From JAWLBM01 sp041687675 (lineage in GTDB: Bacteria; Pseudomonadota; Alphaproteobacteria; Rhizobiales; Pleomorphomonadaceae), in NCBI GenBank assembly GCA_041687675.1, contig JAWLBM010000007.1, positions 62,001 through 126,000 of the forward strand: a stretch of 64,000 bases of DNA, given 5' to 3'. Positions 53,201 to 63,092 of this stretch are shown piece after piece (within the stretch, counting starts at the first letter, position 1; each line of letters starts with the position of its first letter). The notes below the pieces were generated by a model. That model was not told where the DNA came from. It did no database searches and saw only the letters and a program-made list of their open reading frames with translations. Position numbers and translations under genes: made by a program.

Positions 53201-54292
53201 ATGAAGATCAGGTTCGGACAAGGACTGGCTTCGACCGCGGCCACCCGCCGCACGATTCTGAAGGGCATCGCCGGGGCCGCCGGCCTCGCCGTCGCGCCGA
53301 CGCTGTGGAGCCGCAAGGCCCTCGCCCAGGCGGGCGACTGGACATTGGTCCTCTCCATGCGATCGGTCGCCAACCCCTACCACGCCACCTTCGCCAAGGG
53401 CGGCGAGAACTTCGCCAAGTCCATCGGCGCCCCCTTCGAGGTGCTGGTCACCGAGGGCAACAGCGAGAAGGGCATCGCCGACATCAAGGCGCTGCTCGCC
53501 AGGACCGGCGGCAAGATGGTGCTCAACGTCGACCCGAACGACAGCCCGGACGCCCGGATCATCGTCGAGGAGGTCAAGAAGGCGGGGGCCTATGTCGTCA
53601 CCCAGTGGAACAAGCCGGACGACCTGCATCCCTGGGACCACAACCCGAACTACGTCGCCCACATGTCCTTCGACGGCGTGCCGAGCGGCAAGGCGGTCAC
53701 CCAGGTCCTGATCGACGCGATGGGCGGATCGGGCGGCATCGTCGCCCTCGGCGGCATCCTCTCCAACGTGCCGGCGATCGAGCGCAAGCTCGGCCTCGAC
53801 CAGGCGATCGCCGACAACCCCGGCGTCACCCTGCTCGACTACCAGGCGGCCGACTGGAACGAGACCAAGGCCTTCGAGATCACCCAGGCCTGGGTCACCC
53901 GCTACGGCGGCGACATCAAGGGCGTCTGGGCGGCGAACGACGGCATGGCCATCGGCGCCCTCGAGGCGCTGCGCCAGGAGGGCCTCGCCGGCACCGTGCC
54001 GGTGACCGGCATCGACGGCATCGAGGCCGCCTACACCGCCATCCGCGACGGCGAGATGGCCGGCACCGTGGCCTGGGATCCGCTGTGGACCGGCGGCGTC
54101 GGCCTCGCCCTCGGCTACGCGGCCGCCTCCGGCGAGATCGACATCGCGGCGGAACCGAACGAGCACCGCGAGTTCTACGGGACCGGCATCATCGTCACCA
54201 AGGACAACGTCGACAGCGTCGGCGGCGGGGGCGAGATCGACTTCAAGGACTACTGGGGCAATTCCACCGGGCAGATCCAGTACCGGAGCTGA
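53201..54292 (+). CDS. Rbs-type ABC transporter substrate-binding protein, Tat signal
   Basis: The 363-residue Peripla_BP_4-type protein has a twin-arginine leader (RRTILKGIAGAAGLA, cleavage near ALAQA). Typical stretches are SVANPYHATFAKGGENFAK, VVTQWNKPDDLHPWD and VWAANDGMAIGALEAL. The ligand is probably a sugar or polyol. A perfect GC hairpin follows. Confidence 0.9.
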   Translation: MKIRFGQGLASTAATRRTILKGIAGAAGLAVAPTLWSRKALAQAGDWTLVLSMRSVANPYHATFAKGGENFAKSIGAPFEVLVTEGNSEKGIADIKALLARTGGKMVLNVDPNDSPDARIIVEEVKKAGAYVVTQWNKPDDLHPWDHNPNYVAHMSFDGVPSGKAVTQVLIDAMGGSGGIVALGGILSNVPAIERKLGLDQAIADNPGVTLLDYQAADWNETKAFEITQAWVTRYGGDIKGVWAANDGMAIGALEALRQEGLAGTVPVTGIDGIEAAYTAIRDGEMAGTVAWDPLWTGGVGLALGYAAASGEIDIAAEPNEHREFYGTGIIVTKDNVDSVGGGGEIDFKDYWGNSTGQIQYRS

Positions 54293-54307
54293 AGTCCTAC
54301 CGCGACT

Positions 54308-54332
54308 GCGGCGGCGGACCATCCGCCGCCGC
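54308..54332 (+). terminator. Perfect 11-bp GC hairpin after the binding-protein gene
   Basis: GCGGCGGCGGA (54308-54318) pairs with TCCGCCGCCGC (54322-54332) across a 3-base loop. CCCTTTGCTT follows, which is only a weak T-run. Confidence 0.65.
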
Positions 54333-54394
54333 CCTTTGCTTGGGCCGCCGGGCCGTGCTCTCGCGACCGGCGGCGCGGAACGGGACCTGGCGCC

Positions 54395-55405
54395 ATGTCG
54401 AAGAGCGAAACCCTCGTCGCCGGCGACGCCGGCTCCCGGCCGGCTCTTACGGCGAACCGGCGGCAGATGCTGCGGCGGACGGCGCCGATCCTCGTCCTCG
54501 TCGCGCTCTGCCTGCTCATCTCCTCGCTGAACCCGAACTTCCTCGACGTGAACAACTTCGTCCGCCTGCTCAACGCGGCGGCGATCCCGGTCGTCCTCGT
54601 GATGGGGGCGACCTTCATCATCCTGATGGGCAGCATCGACCTGTCGCTCGAGGGCGTCGTGGCGATCACCGCGGTGCTGGCGAGCACGCTGGTTCTCAAC
54701 GACCACACCGGCATCGCCATCGGCCTCTTCGCCGTCCCGGTCGCGATCGCGCTCGGCGCGGGCATCGGCGCGCTGAACGGGCTACTGCACGTCAGGCTGC
54801 GCATCCCCTCCTTCATGACAACCCTCGGCGTCGGCTTCGCCTGCGTCGGCGTCGCCACCGCCTGGCTCGGCGGCGACACCGTCCGCATCCAGGACAAGGC
54901 TTTCCGCGGCCTCGCCCTCGACCGGTTCCTCGGTGTCCCCGCCGGCGTCTGGATCGCCGGGGCGGCGGTGCTGGTGGCGCTGGCGATCCAGGAGCGCACC
55001 CGGGTCGGCCGCTGGATCTACGCCCTCGGCGGCGACGAGGAGGTCGCCCGCCACGTCGGGGTGCCGATCGCCCGCACCCGGATCATCGCCTTCACCATCG
55101 CCGGCGCCTTCTCCGGCCTCGCCGGGGTGATGTCCGCGGCCCAGCTCGGCCAGGGCCACGCCCTCCTCAGCCAGGGGCGGCTGTTCACCACCATCACCGC
55201 CGTGGTGGTCGGCGGCACCTCGCTCGGCGGCGGCGTCGGCTCGGTGCTGAATTCGGTGGTCGGGGTGCTGATCGTGGTGGTGCTCGCCAACGGCATGGTG
55301 CTGATGGGGGTGCCCATCTACGTCCAGCAGGGCGTCCAGGGGCTGCTGATCATCGCGGCCGTCGCCCTCGCGCTCGACCGCTCGCGCCTTCAGATGGTGA
55401 AATAG
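54395..55405 (+). CDS. Rbs-type ABC transporter permease, subunit 1
   Basis: The 336-residue BPD_transp_2 permease has FIILMGSIDLSLEGVVAITAV and YALGGDEEVARHVGVPIARTRI. A charged 30-residue N-terminal tail precedes the first helix. It ends 10 bases before the ATPase gene. A second permease follows that gene, so this transporter has a heterodimeric pore. Confidence 0.9.
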   Translation: MSKSETLVAGDAGSRPALTANRRQMLRRTAPILVLVALCLLISSLNPNFLDVNNFVRLLNAAAIPVVLVMGATFIILMGSIDLSLEGVVAITAVLASTLVLNDHTGIAIGLFAVPVAIALGAGIGALNGLLHVRLRIPSFMTTLGVGFACVGVATAWLGGDTVRIQDKAFRGLALDRFLGVPAGVWIAGAAVLVALAIQERTRVGRWIYALGGDEEVARHVGVPIARTRIIAFTIAGAFSGLAGVMSAAQLGQGHALLSQGRLFTTITAVVVGGTSLGGGVGSVLNSVVGVLIVVVLANGMVLMGVPIYVQQGVQGLLIIAAVALALDRSRLQMVK

Positions 55406-55415
55406 GAGCCGGTCG

Positions 55416-56924
<1,509 letters not shown>

Positions 56925-56935
56925 GGAGGAGCGCC

Positions 56936-57886
56936 GTGCCGACCGAACTCCTGAAGCGCCTGGAGGCGCACGTCCCGGTGCTCACCCTCGCGGCGCTGGT
57001 GATCCTCGTCGGCGCCATCGACCGCACCTTCTTCGCCCCGTCGACGCTGCTGGTGCTGATGTCGGACACCATGACGCTGTTCCTGATGGCGTCCGGGGCC
57101 ACCCTGGTCATCCTGATGGGTGGCATCGACCTGTCCATCCAGTCGGTCGCGTCGCTGACGAGCGTCATCGTCGCGGCATTGGTCCCCGAATGGGGCTGGT
57201 TCGCGATCGTGGCGGCGGTGGCCGGCGGCTGCCTTGCGGGCTGGATCGGCGGGCTCGCCCACACCCGCCTCAAGATCCCCTCGTTCATCGCGACGCTGGC
57301 GGTCAGCGGCCTCGTCGTCTCCACCGCGTTCGTCCTGTCCGACGCGCGCTCGATCGACATCGCCGCGGAGAACCGCGCCGCCTACTTCGAGTGGATGGTC
57401 GGCGAGACCTACGGCATCCCGAACGAGGTGCTGGTCGGCATCGTCGTGCTCCTCGCCCTCACCTTCGTCGAGCGGCGCACCCCCTTCGGACGGCTGGTGC
57501 GGGCGATCGGCTCCGGCGAACGGGCGGTGATCGCCTCCGGCATCAACGCCGACCGGGTGAAGCTGTTCGCCTTCACTCTCTCCGGCGCCCTCGCCGGGTT
57601 CGCGGGCGTGGTGATGGCCGGCCGCATCGCCTCAGGCTCGCCCACGCTCGCCAACGAGTTCCTGCTGCCGGCGATCGCCGCAATCATCGTCGGCGGCACC
57701 GCGCTCACCGGCGGGGTCGGCAGCGTCTGGCGCACCTTCATCGGCGCGCTGATCATCGCGGTGGTGCGGATCGGCATGACCTTCGTCGGCGTCAGCGTCT
57801 TCGCCCAGCAGATCGTGTTCGGCGTGGTGCTGGTGGCCGCCGTGGCGGCGACGATGGACCGCTCCAAGGTGGCCGTCATCAAGTAG
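56936..57886 (+). CDS. Rbs-type ABC transporter permease, subunit 2
   Basis: The 316-residue permease starts at GTG 56936, which has GGAGGAG just upstream and lies 11 bases after the ATPase stop. It contains LVILMGGIDLSIQSVASLTSV and RAIGSGERAVIASGINADRV. It is the partner of the permease at 54395. Confidence 0.88.
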   Translation: MPTELLKRLEAHVPVLTLAALVILVGAIDRTFFAPSTLLVLMSDTMTLFLMASGATLVILMGGIDLSIQSVASLTSVIVAALVPEWGWFAIVAAVAGGCLAGWIGGLAHTRLKIPSFIATLAVSGLVVSTAFVLSDARSIDIAAENRAAYFEWMVGETYGIPNEVLVGIVVLLALTFVERRTPFGRLVRAIGSGERAVIASGINADRVKLFAFTLSGALAGFAGVVMAGRIASGSPTLANEFLLPAIAAIIVGGTALTGGVGSVWRTFIGALIIAVVRIGMTFVGVSVFAQQIVFGVVLVAAVAATMDRSKVAVIK

Positions 57887-57947
57887 CCGAACGACCGTCG
57901 GAGAGCCGGGCGCCGCAGGCCGCGACGCCGGGCCGTCCCGTCTCAGG

Positions 57948-58024
57948 GCGCTTTCCGATCAGGTGGACTCGCCTGGTCGACGGGAAATCGCCCCAAGGCC
58001 TTGAGCATTCAACGGAATATGCTC
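57948..58024. repeat. Palindromic intergenic element of rhizobial REP style
   Basis: GATCAGG-N8-CCTGGTC (57957-57978) is nested between GCGCTTTCC and GGGAAATCGC, followed by GAGCAT...ATGCTC (58003-58024). The layout resembles short palindromic repeats seen many times in Hyphomicrobiales genomes. Only one copy is in this window. It may also terminate both convergent genes. Confidence 0.55.
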
Positions 58025-59039
58025 AGGGCGTCGGCGCGTCCTCGCGGATGAGGCCTTCGGCCTTCAGCGCCTGCCAGAAGGCGGCCGGGATCGGGTGGGC
58101 GATCAGCTCGAGGTTCTGGCGAAGCTGCCCGACCGTGCGCGTCCCCGGGACGATGGACGGCACCGCCGGGTGGGCGAGCACGAACTGCAGCGCGGCGGCC
58201 GGCAGCGGCACGTCGTGCGCGCGGCAGACCTCCTCCATCGCGGCGACGCGCGTCATCGCCCATTCGGGCGCCGGCGCGTAGTTGTACTTCGCCCCCGGCC
58301 GGGCGCCGGTGGCGAGGATGCCGCTGTTGTAGCCGCCGCCGATCACCACGGCGACGTTGCGCGCCTCGCAGAGAGGCAGGAACTCGTCGAGCGCATCCTG
58401 CTCCAGCAGCGTGTAGCGGCCGGCGAGCAGGAAGCTGTCGAAGTCGTGCTCGAGCAGCGCCTGGTGGCAGGGCTGCCACTCGTTCACCCCGAGGCCGATG
58501 GAGGAGACGAGCCCCTCCTCCCGCAGCTTGAGCAGCGCCTTGGCGGCCCCGTCCATCGCCTGGCGGAAGTAGATCTTCTGCTGCTCCGGCGGATGGATGA
58601 AGCCGTCGACGTCGTGGATCCAGGCGATGTCGATACGCTCGAGGCCCAGCCGCTGCAGCGAGTCCTCGAAGGAGCGCATCACGCCGTCGTAGGAGTAGTC
58701 GTAGACCACCTGGTTCGGCAGCGCGTCCACCCAGGGCGCGAAGTCGATCGAGGCGCGCGGGGCCGCCTTCAGCAGCCGGCCGACCTTGGTGGAGAGGACG
58801 AAGGCGTCGCGCGGGCGCCAGCGCAGGCCCTCGCCGATCCGCGCCTCTGACAGCCCGTGCCCGTACATCGGCGCGGTGTCGAAGTAGTTGAGGCCGGCGT
58901 CCCAGGCGGCGTCGATCATCGCCCGGGCGTCCTCCTCGGTGATCGGCTTCAGGAAGTTGCCGATCGGCGCCGCGCCGAAGCCCATGGCGGTGACCTCCAG
59001 GGCCGTGCGGCCGAACCTGTTCCTCCGGGTCGGGTCCAT
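58023..59039 (-). CDS. Aldo/keto reductase (D-threo-aldose/L-fucose dehydrogenase-like)
   Basis: The 338-residue AKR has the tetrad elements NYFDTAPMYGHGLSEARIG (Asp, Tyr), STKVGR (Lys) and IAWIHDVDGF (His). The length and opening GFGAAPIGN fit NAD(P)-linked aldose 1-dehydrogenases. The ATG at 59039 follows GGAGG. An operator copy lies 35 bases upstream, the same distance as for the transporter. It would oxidise a sugar to a lactone. Confidence 0.9.
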   Translation of the reverse strand: MDPTRRNRFGRTALEVTAMGFGAAPIGNFLKPITEEDARAMIDAAWDAGLNYFDTAPMYGHGLSEARIGEGLRWRPRDAFVLSTKVGRLLKAAPRASIDFAPWVDALPNQVVYDYSYDGVMRSFEDSLQRLGLERIDIAWIHDVDGFIHPPEQQKIYFRQAMDGAAKALLKLREEGLVSSIGLGVNEWQPCHQALLEHDFDSFLLAGRYTLLEQDALDEFLPLCEARNVAVVIGGGYNSGILATGARPGAKYNYAPAPEWAMTRVAAMEEVCRAHDVPLPAAALQFVLAHPAVPSIVPGTRTVGQLRQNLELIAHPIPAAFWQALKAEGLIREDAPTP

Positions 59040-59073
59040 CGAGTGCCTCCGTTGTCTCACAGGCCCCGAATGT

Positions 59074-59091
59074 AACTAACCAGATAGTTTA
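59074..59091. promoter_or_regulatory. TetR-type operator, copy 4 (aldose dehydrogenase-like AKR)
   Basis: AACTAAC-CAGA-TAGTTTA, 35 bases upstream of the AKR ATG and about 7.9 kb from the tetR gene. Confidence 0.75.
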
Positions 59092-59209
59092 CCGCAATCG
59101 TCCGGAGCGACCCTTCCAAGGCCCGGCGCAGCCGTCCCCCGCGCCCTTGCCGTGTCCCACGATCATCGACGGGGACCCGGAGGGCGGCGGAAACATCCGG
59201 CCGGGCGCT

Positions 59210-59896
59210 TCAGACCACCCGGACCGCCAGCGCGCCGATGCCTTCGATCGAGGCGTCCATGCGGTCGCCCCGCACCACCGGGCCGACGCCCGAGGGGGTG
59301 CCGGAGAGGATCACGTCGCCGGCGGCAAGGTCGAAGTAGGCCGAGAGATAGGAGATCATCTCCGGCACCTTCCAGATCATCTGGGCGAGGTCTCCCTGCT
59401 GGCGGACCTCGCCGTTCACCCTGAGCTCGATCCGGCCACGGTCCGGGTGGCCGATCCCGGCCGCCGGGTAGAGCGCGCCGATCGGGCCGGAGCGCTCGAA
59501 GGCCTTGCCGATCTCCCAGGGGCGGCCGCCTTTCTTGGCCTCGCCCTGGAGGTCGCGGCGGGTCATGTCGATGGCCACCGCATAGCCGTAGACGTGGTCG
59601 AGCGCCCGCTCGACCGGAATGTCGGCGCCGCCGGATTTCAGCGCCACCGCCATCTCCACCTCGTGGTGGACGTCGCTCGACCGCGGCGGATAGGGAAACT
59701 CGCCGGAGGGGTCGAGGTTGTCCGGGTTCTTCTGGAAGAAGAAGGGCGGCTCGCGGTCGGGGTCGCCGCCCATCTCGATGGCGTGGGCGGCATAGTTGCG
59801 GCCGATGCAGTAGACCCGGCGCACCGGGAAGCGGGCGTCGGTGCCCGACACGGGCAGCGCGACCACGGGCGGCGCATCGATCACGAAACGGGACAT
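59210..59896 (-). CDS. Fumarylacetoacetate hydrolase (FAH) family protein
   Basis: The 228-residue single-domain FAH has metal ligands in HHEVEMAV (E79, E81) and D110 (AIDMTRRD), with SGTPSGVGPV near the end. Size and motifs fit fumarylpyruvate hydrolase/acylpyruvase-type members. The ATG at 59896 follows GGAGG. It could cleave a 3-acylpyruvate or 2-keto-3-deoxy acid downstream of the aldose dehydrogenase. No operator copy precedes it. Confidence 0.88.
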   Translation of the reverse strand: MSRFVIDAPPVVALPVSGTDARFPVRRVYCIGRNYAAHAIEMGGDPDREPPFFFQKNPDNLDPSGEFPYPPRSSDVHHEVEMAVALKSGGADIPVERALDHVYGYAVAIDMTRRDLQGEAKKGGRPWEIGKAFERSGPIGALYPAAGIGHPDRGRIELRVNGEVRQQGDLAQMIWKVPEMISYLSAYFDLAAGDVILSGTPSGVGPVVRGDRMDASIEGIGALAVRVV

Positions 59897-60001
59897 TCGA
59901 ACCTCCGGCAAGGACCTGGTCGCCCGTCCCATACACGATCGCCGGCCAATCGCCGAGCGCTCCGGCGCCGCCCCGTGCCGGACCGCCGCCCGGCGGGCCG
60001 G

Positions 60002-60769
60002 TCAGGCCACGGACATGCCGGCGAACTCGGGCCTGCTCCGGCCCCAGTCGCGCAGCGACCCGCCGCCGGGGCAACTGGTCCGCGTGCCCCCCTCGTAGCG
60101 GACCGTCTCGCGCAGGCTGCCCGCATATTGCACCCTGAGGGCCGCGGTGGCGGGCACTCCGGTGACGGAGGCCACCATCGCCAGGAAGGCCTGGCCCTGC
60201 GGCCCGGCGCCGGTGCTGCAGTGCATGAACTGGATGCAGCCCCACCGCCCGAACATCCCGCTCAGCTGGCCGAGCGCGGCGCGCACGGCCGGCGTATCGT
60301 GGAACGAGGAGCGATGGTCGCCAAGGTCGCCGTGGCCGTCGGACACCCCGGCCAGGCCGCGCGCCCCGTGGCCATGGAACCGGAGCAGGAACAGCGGCCC
60401 GCGAGCCGCCCGGCGGATCTCCGTCATCGCCTGCTCGATGCCGTTGCACATCCCGCCGATGATCACCGGGCTTGCGCCGGTGCCGGTCAGGAAGCGCACC
60501 TCCGAGGTCATCAGGTCGGGGTCGAACACGTCGACGCAGTCGAGAATGGGAAGCGCTTCCTGGTTGCGCAGCCGCGGCCAGGTCTGGCGGCCGATCACCC
60601 CGTCGACCGAGAGGCCCCGCTCGCGCTGGAACGCGCGGACCGCATCGGTGGTCCGCCGCCCGAAGTCCCCGTCGATCGCAAGATCGAAGCCGGTCCGCTT
60701 CAACAGAAGCTGCGCGACCGCCACCGCCGGCAACTTGTCGCCGTTTCTGAGCCAGACGAATTCCGACAT
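60002..60769 (-). CDS. Peptidoglycan-binding domain protein with a caspase-like His/Cys region
   Basis: In this 255-residue protein, residues about 3-68 are a PG_binding_1 domain (VAVAQLLLKRTGF, IDGDFGRRTTDAVRAFQRERG). Residues about 75-225 resemble the DUF4347/clan CD (caspase/CHAT-like) pattern: a strand ending in His-Gly (LFLLRFHGHGARG, H132 and H134), then a strand ending in Cys (CIQFMHCSTGAG, C184) followed by GQAFLAMVASVTGVPA. There is no signal peptide. The fold call is pattern-based; protease activity is not proven. It has no operon partner. Confidence 0.7.
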   Translation of the reverse strand: MSEFVWLRNGDKLPAVAVAQLLLKRTGFDLAIDGDFGRRTTDAVRAFQRERGLSVDGVIGRQTWPRLRNQEALPILDCVDVFDPDLMTSEVRFLTGTGASPVIIGGMCNGIEQAMTEIRRAARGPLFLLRFHGHGARGLAGVSDGHGDLGDHRSSFHDTPAVRAALGQLSGMFGRWGCIQFMHCSTGAGPQGQAFLAMVASVTGVPATAALRVQYAGSLRETVRYEGGTRTSCPGGGSLRDWGRSRPEFAGMSVA

Positions 60770-61033
60770 CCTCTTTCTCCCGTGTTCACGAGGAACGCTG
60801 GAGGCGCCGCGCGGGCGGCGCCGGTGGATCTACACATCAGACTTACGGAATGCATTTCGGGGAGGGCGCATCTCGCTGCCGGCCGCCGACGCCGGTCAAC
60901 ACTGCCACCGATGACGCGCGCGGGCGAGCGCCGATCGCTGGACAGACTTAATTCGGACCCCGGCGCCGCCGACCCGGGAGGGCGGACGCGACCGCCGGGG
61001 CCCGGGCGCCAAGGGCGATCCGGCCGCGGGGGC
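60770..61033. other. Divergent intergenic region before the thi promoter
   Basis: Together with the riboswitch leader it forms a 499-base gap between the peptidoglycan-binding protein gene and thiX. I see no gene or repeat in this part. It should hold the promoter of the minus-strand gene. Confidence 0.5.
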
Positions 61034-61062
61034 TTGCGAAGCGGTACGGATCGCTCCATAAC
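61034..61062 (+). promoter_or_regulatory. Candidate sigma-70 promoter of the thi operon
   Basis: TTGCGA (61034-61039), a 17-base spacer and CATAAC (61057-61062). It would start transcription near 61069, exactly where the riboswitch P1 stem begins. Confidence 0.5.
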
Positions 61063-61068
61063 ACCCTC

Positions 61069-61175
61069 GTTCCGAGGGGTGCTCCGCAAGGAGCTGAGAC
61101 GATCCGGGCGCATGCGGCGCCAGACGGACGAACCCTTCGAACCTGATCCGGGTCATGCCGGCGAAGGGACGGAAC
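61069..61175 (+). promoter_or_regulatory. TPP riboswitch (THI box)
   Basis: The conserved blocks are all present: GAGGGGTGCTC, GGAGCTGAGA, ACCCTTCGAACCTGATC, GGGTCATGCCGGCGAAGGGA (spread over 61074-61169). The closing P1 stem GTTCCG (61069-61074) pairs with CGGAAC (61170-61175). It should shut off thiXY when thiamin pyrophosphate is plentiful, probably by hiding the ribosome-binding site. Confidence 0.95.
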
Positions 61176-61268
61176 CATTCCCAGCGAACGCGGGCGACGT
61201 GGCCCGACCCGCCGGGGCCGGTCCGTACCCGGCCGCCGACGTGCCCGGCCTTGTCGGAGGACGCGGCC

Positions 61269-62078
61269 TTGGCGATCGGGGAGACTGGCAGGACTGCAGC
61301 GCCGGCGCGGCCCGAGCCGCGGCCCGGCCGCTTCGGCGGCCTGGCGCGGCTGGCGCTGTCGCTCGCGGTGGTGCTCTCCGTGTGGCAGGGCGCCGTCCTG
61401 CTGCTCGCGCCGCCGCCGTTCATGCTGCCGTCGCCCGCCTCGGTGCTGGAGGCGGCCCGGGACAACGCCGGCCGCCTCGCCTTCGACGCGGCGGTGACGC
61501 TCACGGAGATCCTCCTCGGGCTGGTCGCCGGGATCGCCTTCGGCATCGCCACCGGCTTCGCCATGGCGGCCTCGCCCACCCTGTCGCGGCTGCTGATGCC
61601 GGTGCTGCTGGTCAGCCAGGCGCTGCCGGTGTTCGCGATCGCGCCGCTTCTGGTGCTGTGGTTCGGCTTCGGGCTCGCCTCCAAGGTGGTGATGGCGACC
61701 ATCATCATCTATTTCCCCGTCGCCTCCGCCCTCGCCGACGGGCTGCGACGGACCGATCCCGGCCTCCTCGACCTCGCCACCCTCGCCGGGGCGAGCCGCT
61801 GGCGCACGCTGGCGCTGATCCGCTTCCCGGCCGCCCTGCCCTCGCTCGCCACCGGCGTGCGCGTCGCCGCCGTCTTCGCGCCGATCGGCGCGGTGATCGG
61901 CGAATGGGTGGGCGCCTCGCACGGGCTCGGCCTCGCGATGATCGAGGCCAACGCCCGGATGAAGACCGACCTCCTCTTCGCCGCCCTCGCCGTGCTCGCG
62001 GTCGCCACCCTGGTGCTGCGGGCCCTGGTCGACGGCCTCACCCGCCGGCTCATCCCCTGGGCCCACGAGAGCGACTGA
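61269..62078 (+). CDS. thiX: Thiamin-precursor ABC transporter permease ThiX
   Basis: The 269-residue permease has the SsuC/ThiX-type contact loop ASRWRTLALIRFPAALPSLATGVRV and IGEWVGASHGLGLAM. Any start before 61175 lies inside the riboswitch. TTG at 61269 has GGAGG eight bases upstream and is the best choice. It is placed directly behind a TPP riboswitch, so it moves a thiamin precursor (formylaminopyrimidine or HMP). No ThiZ ATPase gene is adjacent. Confidence 0.87.
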   Translation: MAIGETGRTAAPARPEPRPGRFGGLARLALSLAVVLSVWQGAVLLLAPPPFMLPSPASVLEAARDNAGRLAFDAAVTLTEILLGLVAGIAFGIATGFAMAASPTLSRLLMPVLLVSQALPVFAIAPLLVLWFGFGLASKVVMATIIIYFPVASALADGLRRTDPGLLDLATLAGASRWRTLALIRFPAALPSLATGVRVAAVFAPIGAVIGEWVGASHGLGLAMIEANARMKTDLLFAALAVLAVATLVLRALVDGLTRRLIPWAHESD

Positions 62079-62113
62079 CCCGCTCCCCCTTCCCCGATCG
62101 AAAGGAACTCACC

Positions 62114-63049
62114 TTGCGCATCCTCCCGATCCTCGGCCTCGGCCTCTCGCTGATCGCCGGTCCCGCAGCCGCCGCGGACAAGCTGACCGTGCTGCTCGAC
62201 TGGTTCGTCAACCCCGACCACGCGCCGCTGGTGGTGGCCAAGGAGGGCGGCTACTTCGCCCGCCACGGCCTCGACGTCGACCTCGTCGCGCCCGCCGACC
62301 CGACCCAGCCGCCGCGCCTCGTCGCCGCCGGGCAGGCGGAGGTCGCTGTGCACTACCAGCCGAACCTCACCCTCGACGTCGCCGAGGGCCTGCCGCTGCT
62401 GCGCTTCGGCACACTGGTCGAGACCCCGCTCAACACGCTGATGGTGCTGAAGGACGGGCCGGTGCAGTCGCTCGCCGACCTGAAGGGCCGCAAGGTGGGC
62501 TTCTCCGTCTCCGGCTTCCAGGACGCCCTGCTCGACCGGATGCTGGAGGAGAGCGGGCTGTCCATCGACGACGTCGACCTCGTCAACGTGAACTTCGCGC
62601 TCTCCGCCTCGCTGCTCGCCGGCCAGGTGGACGCGGTCATCGGCGCCTTCCGCAACTTCGAGATGACCCAGATCCGCCTCGAAGGCGGCGAGGGCAGGGC
62701 CTTCTACCCCGAGGAGCACGGCGTGCCGGCCTACGAGGAGTTGATCCTCGTCACCAACACCGCGCTGAAGGACGACCCGCGCCTGCCACGGCTGCTGGAG
62801 GCGGTGGAGGAGGCGACCATCTTCCTCACCAACCACCCGGACGAGGCCTGGCGGATGTTCATCAAGGCCTATCCGGATCTCGACGACGAACTGAACCGCA
62901 CCGCCTGGGCCGACACGCTGCCGCGCTTCGCCAAGCGCCCGGCCGCCTTCGACGCCGGGCGCTACGAGCGCTTCGCCCGCTTCCTGGAAGAGAGCGGCCT
63001 CATTGAGGAGGCGCTGCCGGCCGCCCGCTACGGCCTGGCGCTGCGCTGA
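62114..63049 (+). CDS. thiY: Thiamin-precursor substrate-binding protein ThiY (NMT1/THI5-like)
   Basis: The 311-residue NMT1-like protein has a signal peptide ending AGPAAAA, then VLLDWFVNPDHAPLVVAKEGGYFARHGL and HYQPNLTLDVAEGLPL. The TTG start at 62114 follows AAAGGAA. It lies 36 bases after thiX under the same riboswitch. It should bind a pyrimidine precursor in the periplasm. Confidence 0.88.
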   Translation: MRILPILGLGLSLIAGPAAAADKLTVLLDWFVNPDHAPLVVAKEGGYFARHGLDVDLVAPADPTQPPRLVAAGQAEVAVHYQPNLTLDVAEGLPLLRFGTLVETPLNTLMVLKDGPVQSLADLKGRKVGFSVSGFQDALLDRMLEESGLSIDDVDLVNVNFALSASLLAGQVDAVIGAFRNFEMTQIRLEGGEGRAFYPEEHGVPAYEELILVTNTALKDDPRLPRLLEAVEEATIFLTNHPDEAWRMFIKAYPDLDDELNRTAWADTLPRFAKRPAAFDAGRYERFARFLEESGLIEEALPAARYGLALR

Positions 63050-63064
63050 GGAGAGGAAGGACCG

Positions 63065-63092
63065 ATCGCCGCCGGGATCACTCGGCGGCGAT
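63065..63092. terminator. Perfect 10-bp hairpin between convergent genes
   Basis: ATCGCCGCCG (63065-63074) pairs with CGGCGGCGAT (63083-63092) across 8 bases. It begins 16 bases after the thiY stop and overlaps the last codons of the peroxiredoxin gene, so it could serve both strands. There is no T-run. Confidence 0.6.

Noticed and set aside
60948..62066. Minus-strand open frame opposite thiX with Glu/Gly/Arg repeats
   Set aside because: It is antisense to a riboswitch-led permease gene, with highly biased composition typical of chance frames here.
59147..63049. Very long plus-strand open frame (1300 codons) running through the FAH, peptidoglycan-binding and thi genes
   Set aside because: It is antisense to well-supported minus-strand genes in its first half and low in complexity. 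Only its end, from 62114, is the real thiY. High GC removes stop codons and creates such frames throughout the window.
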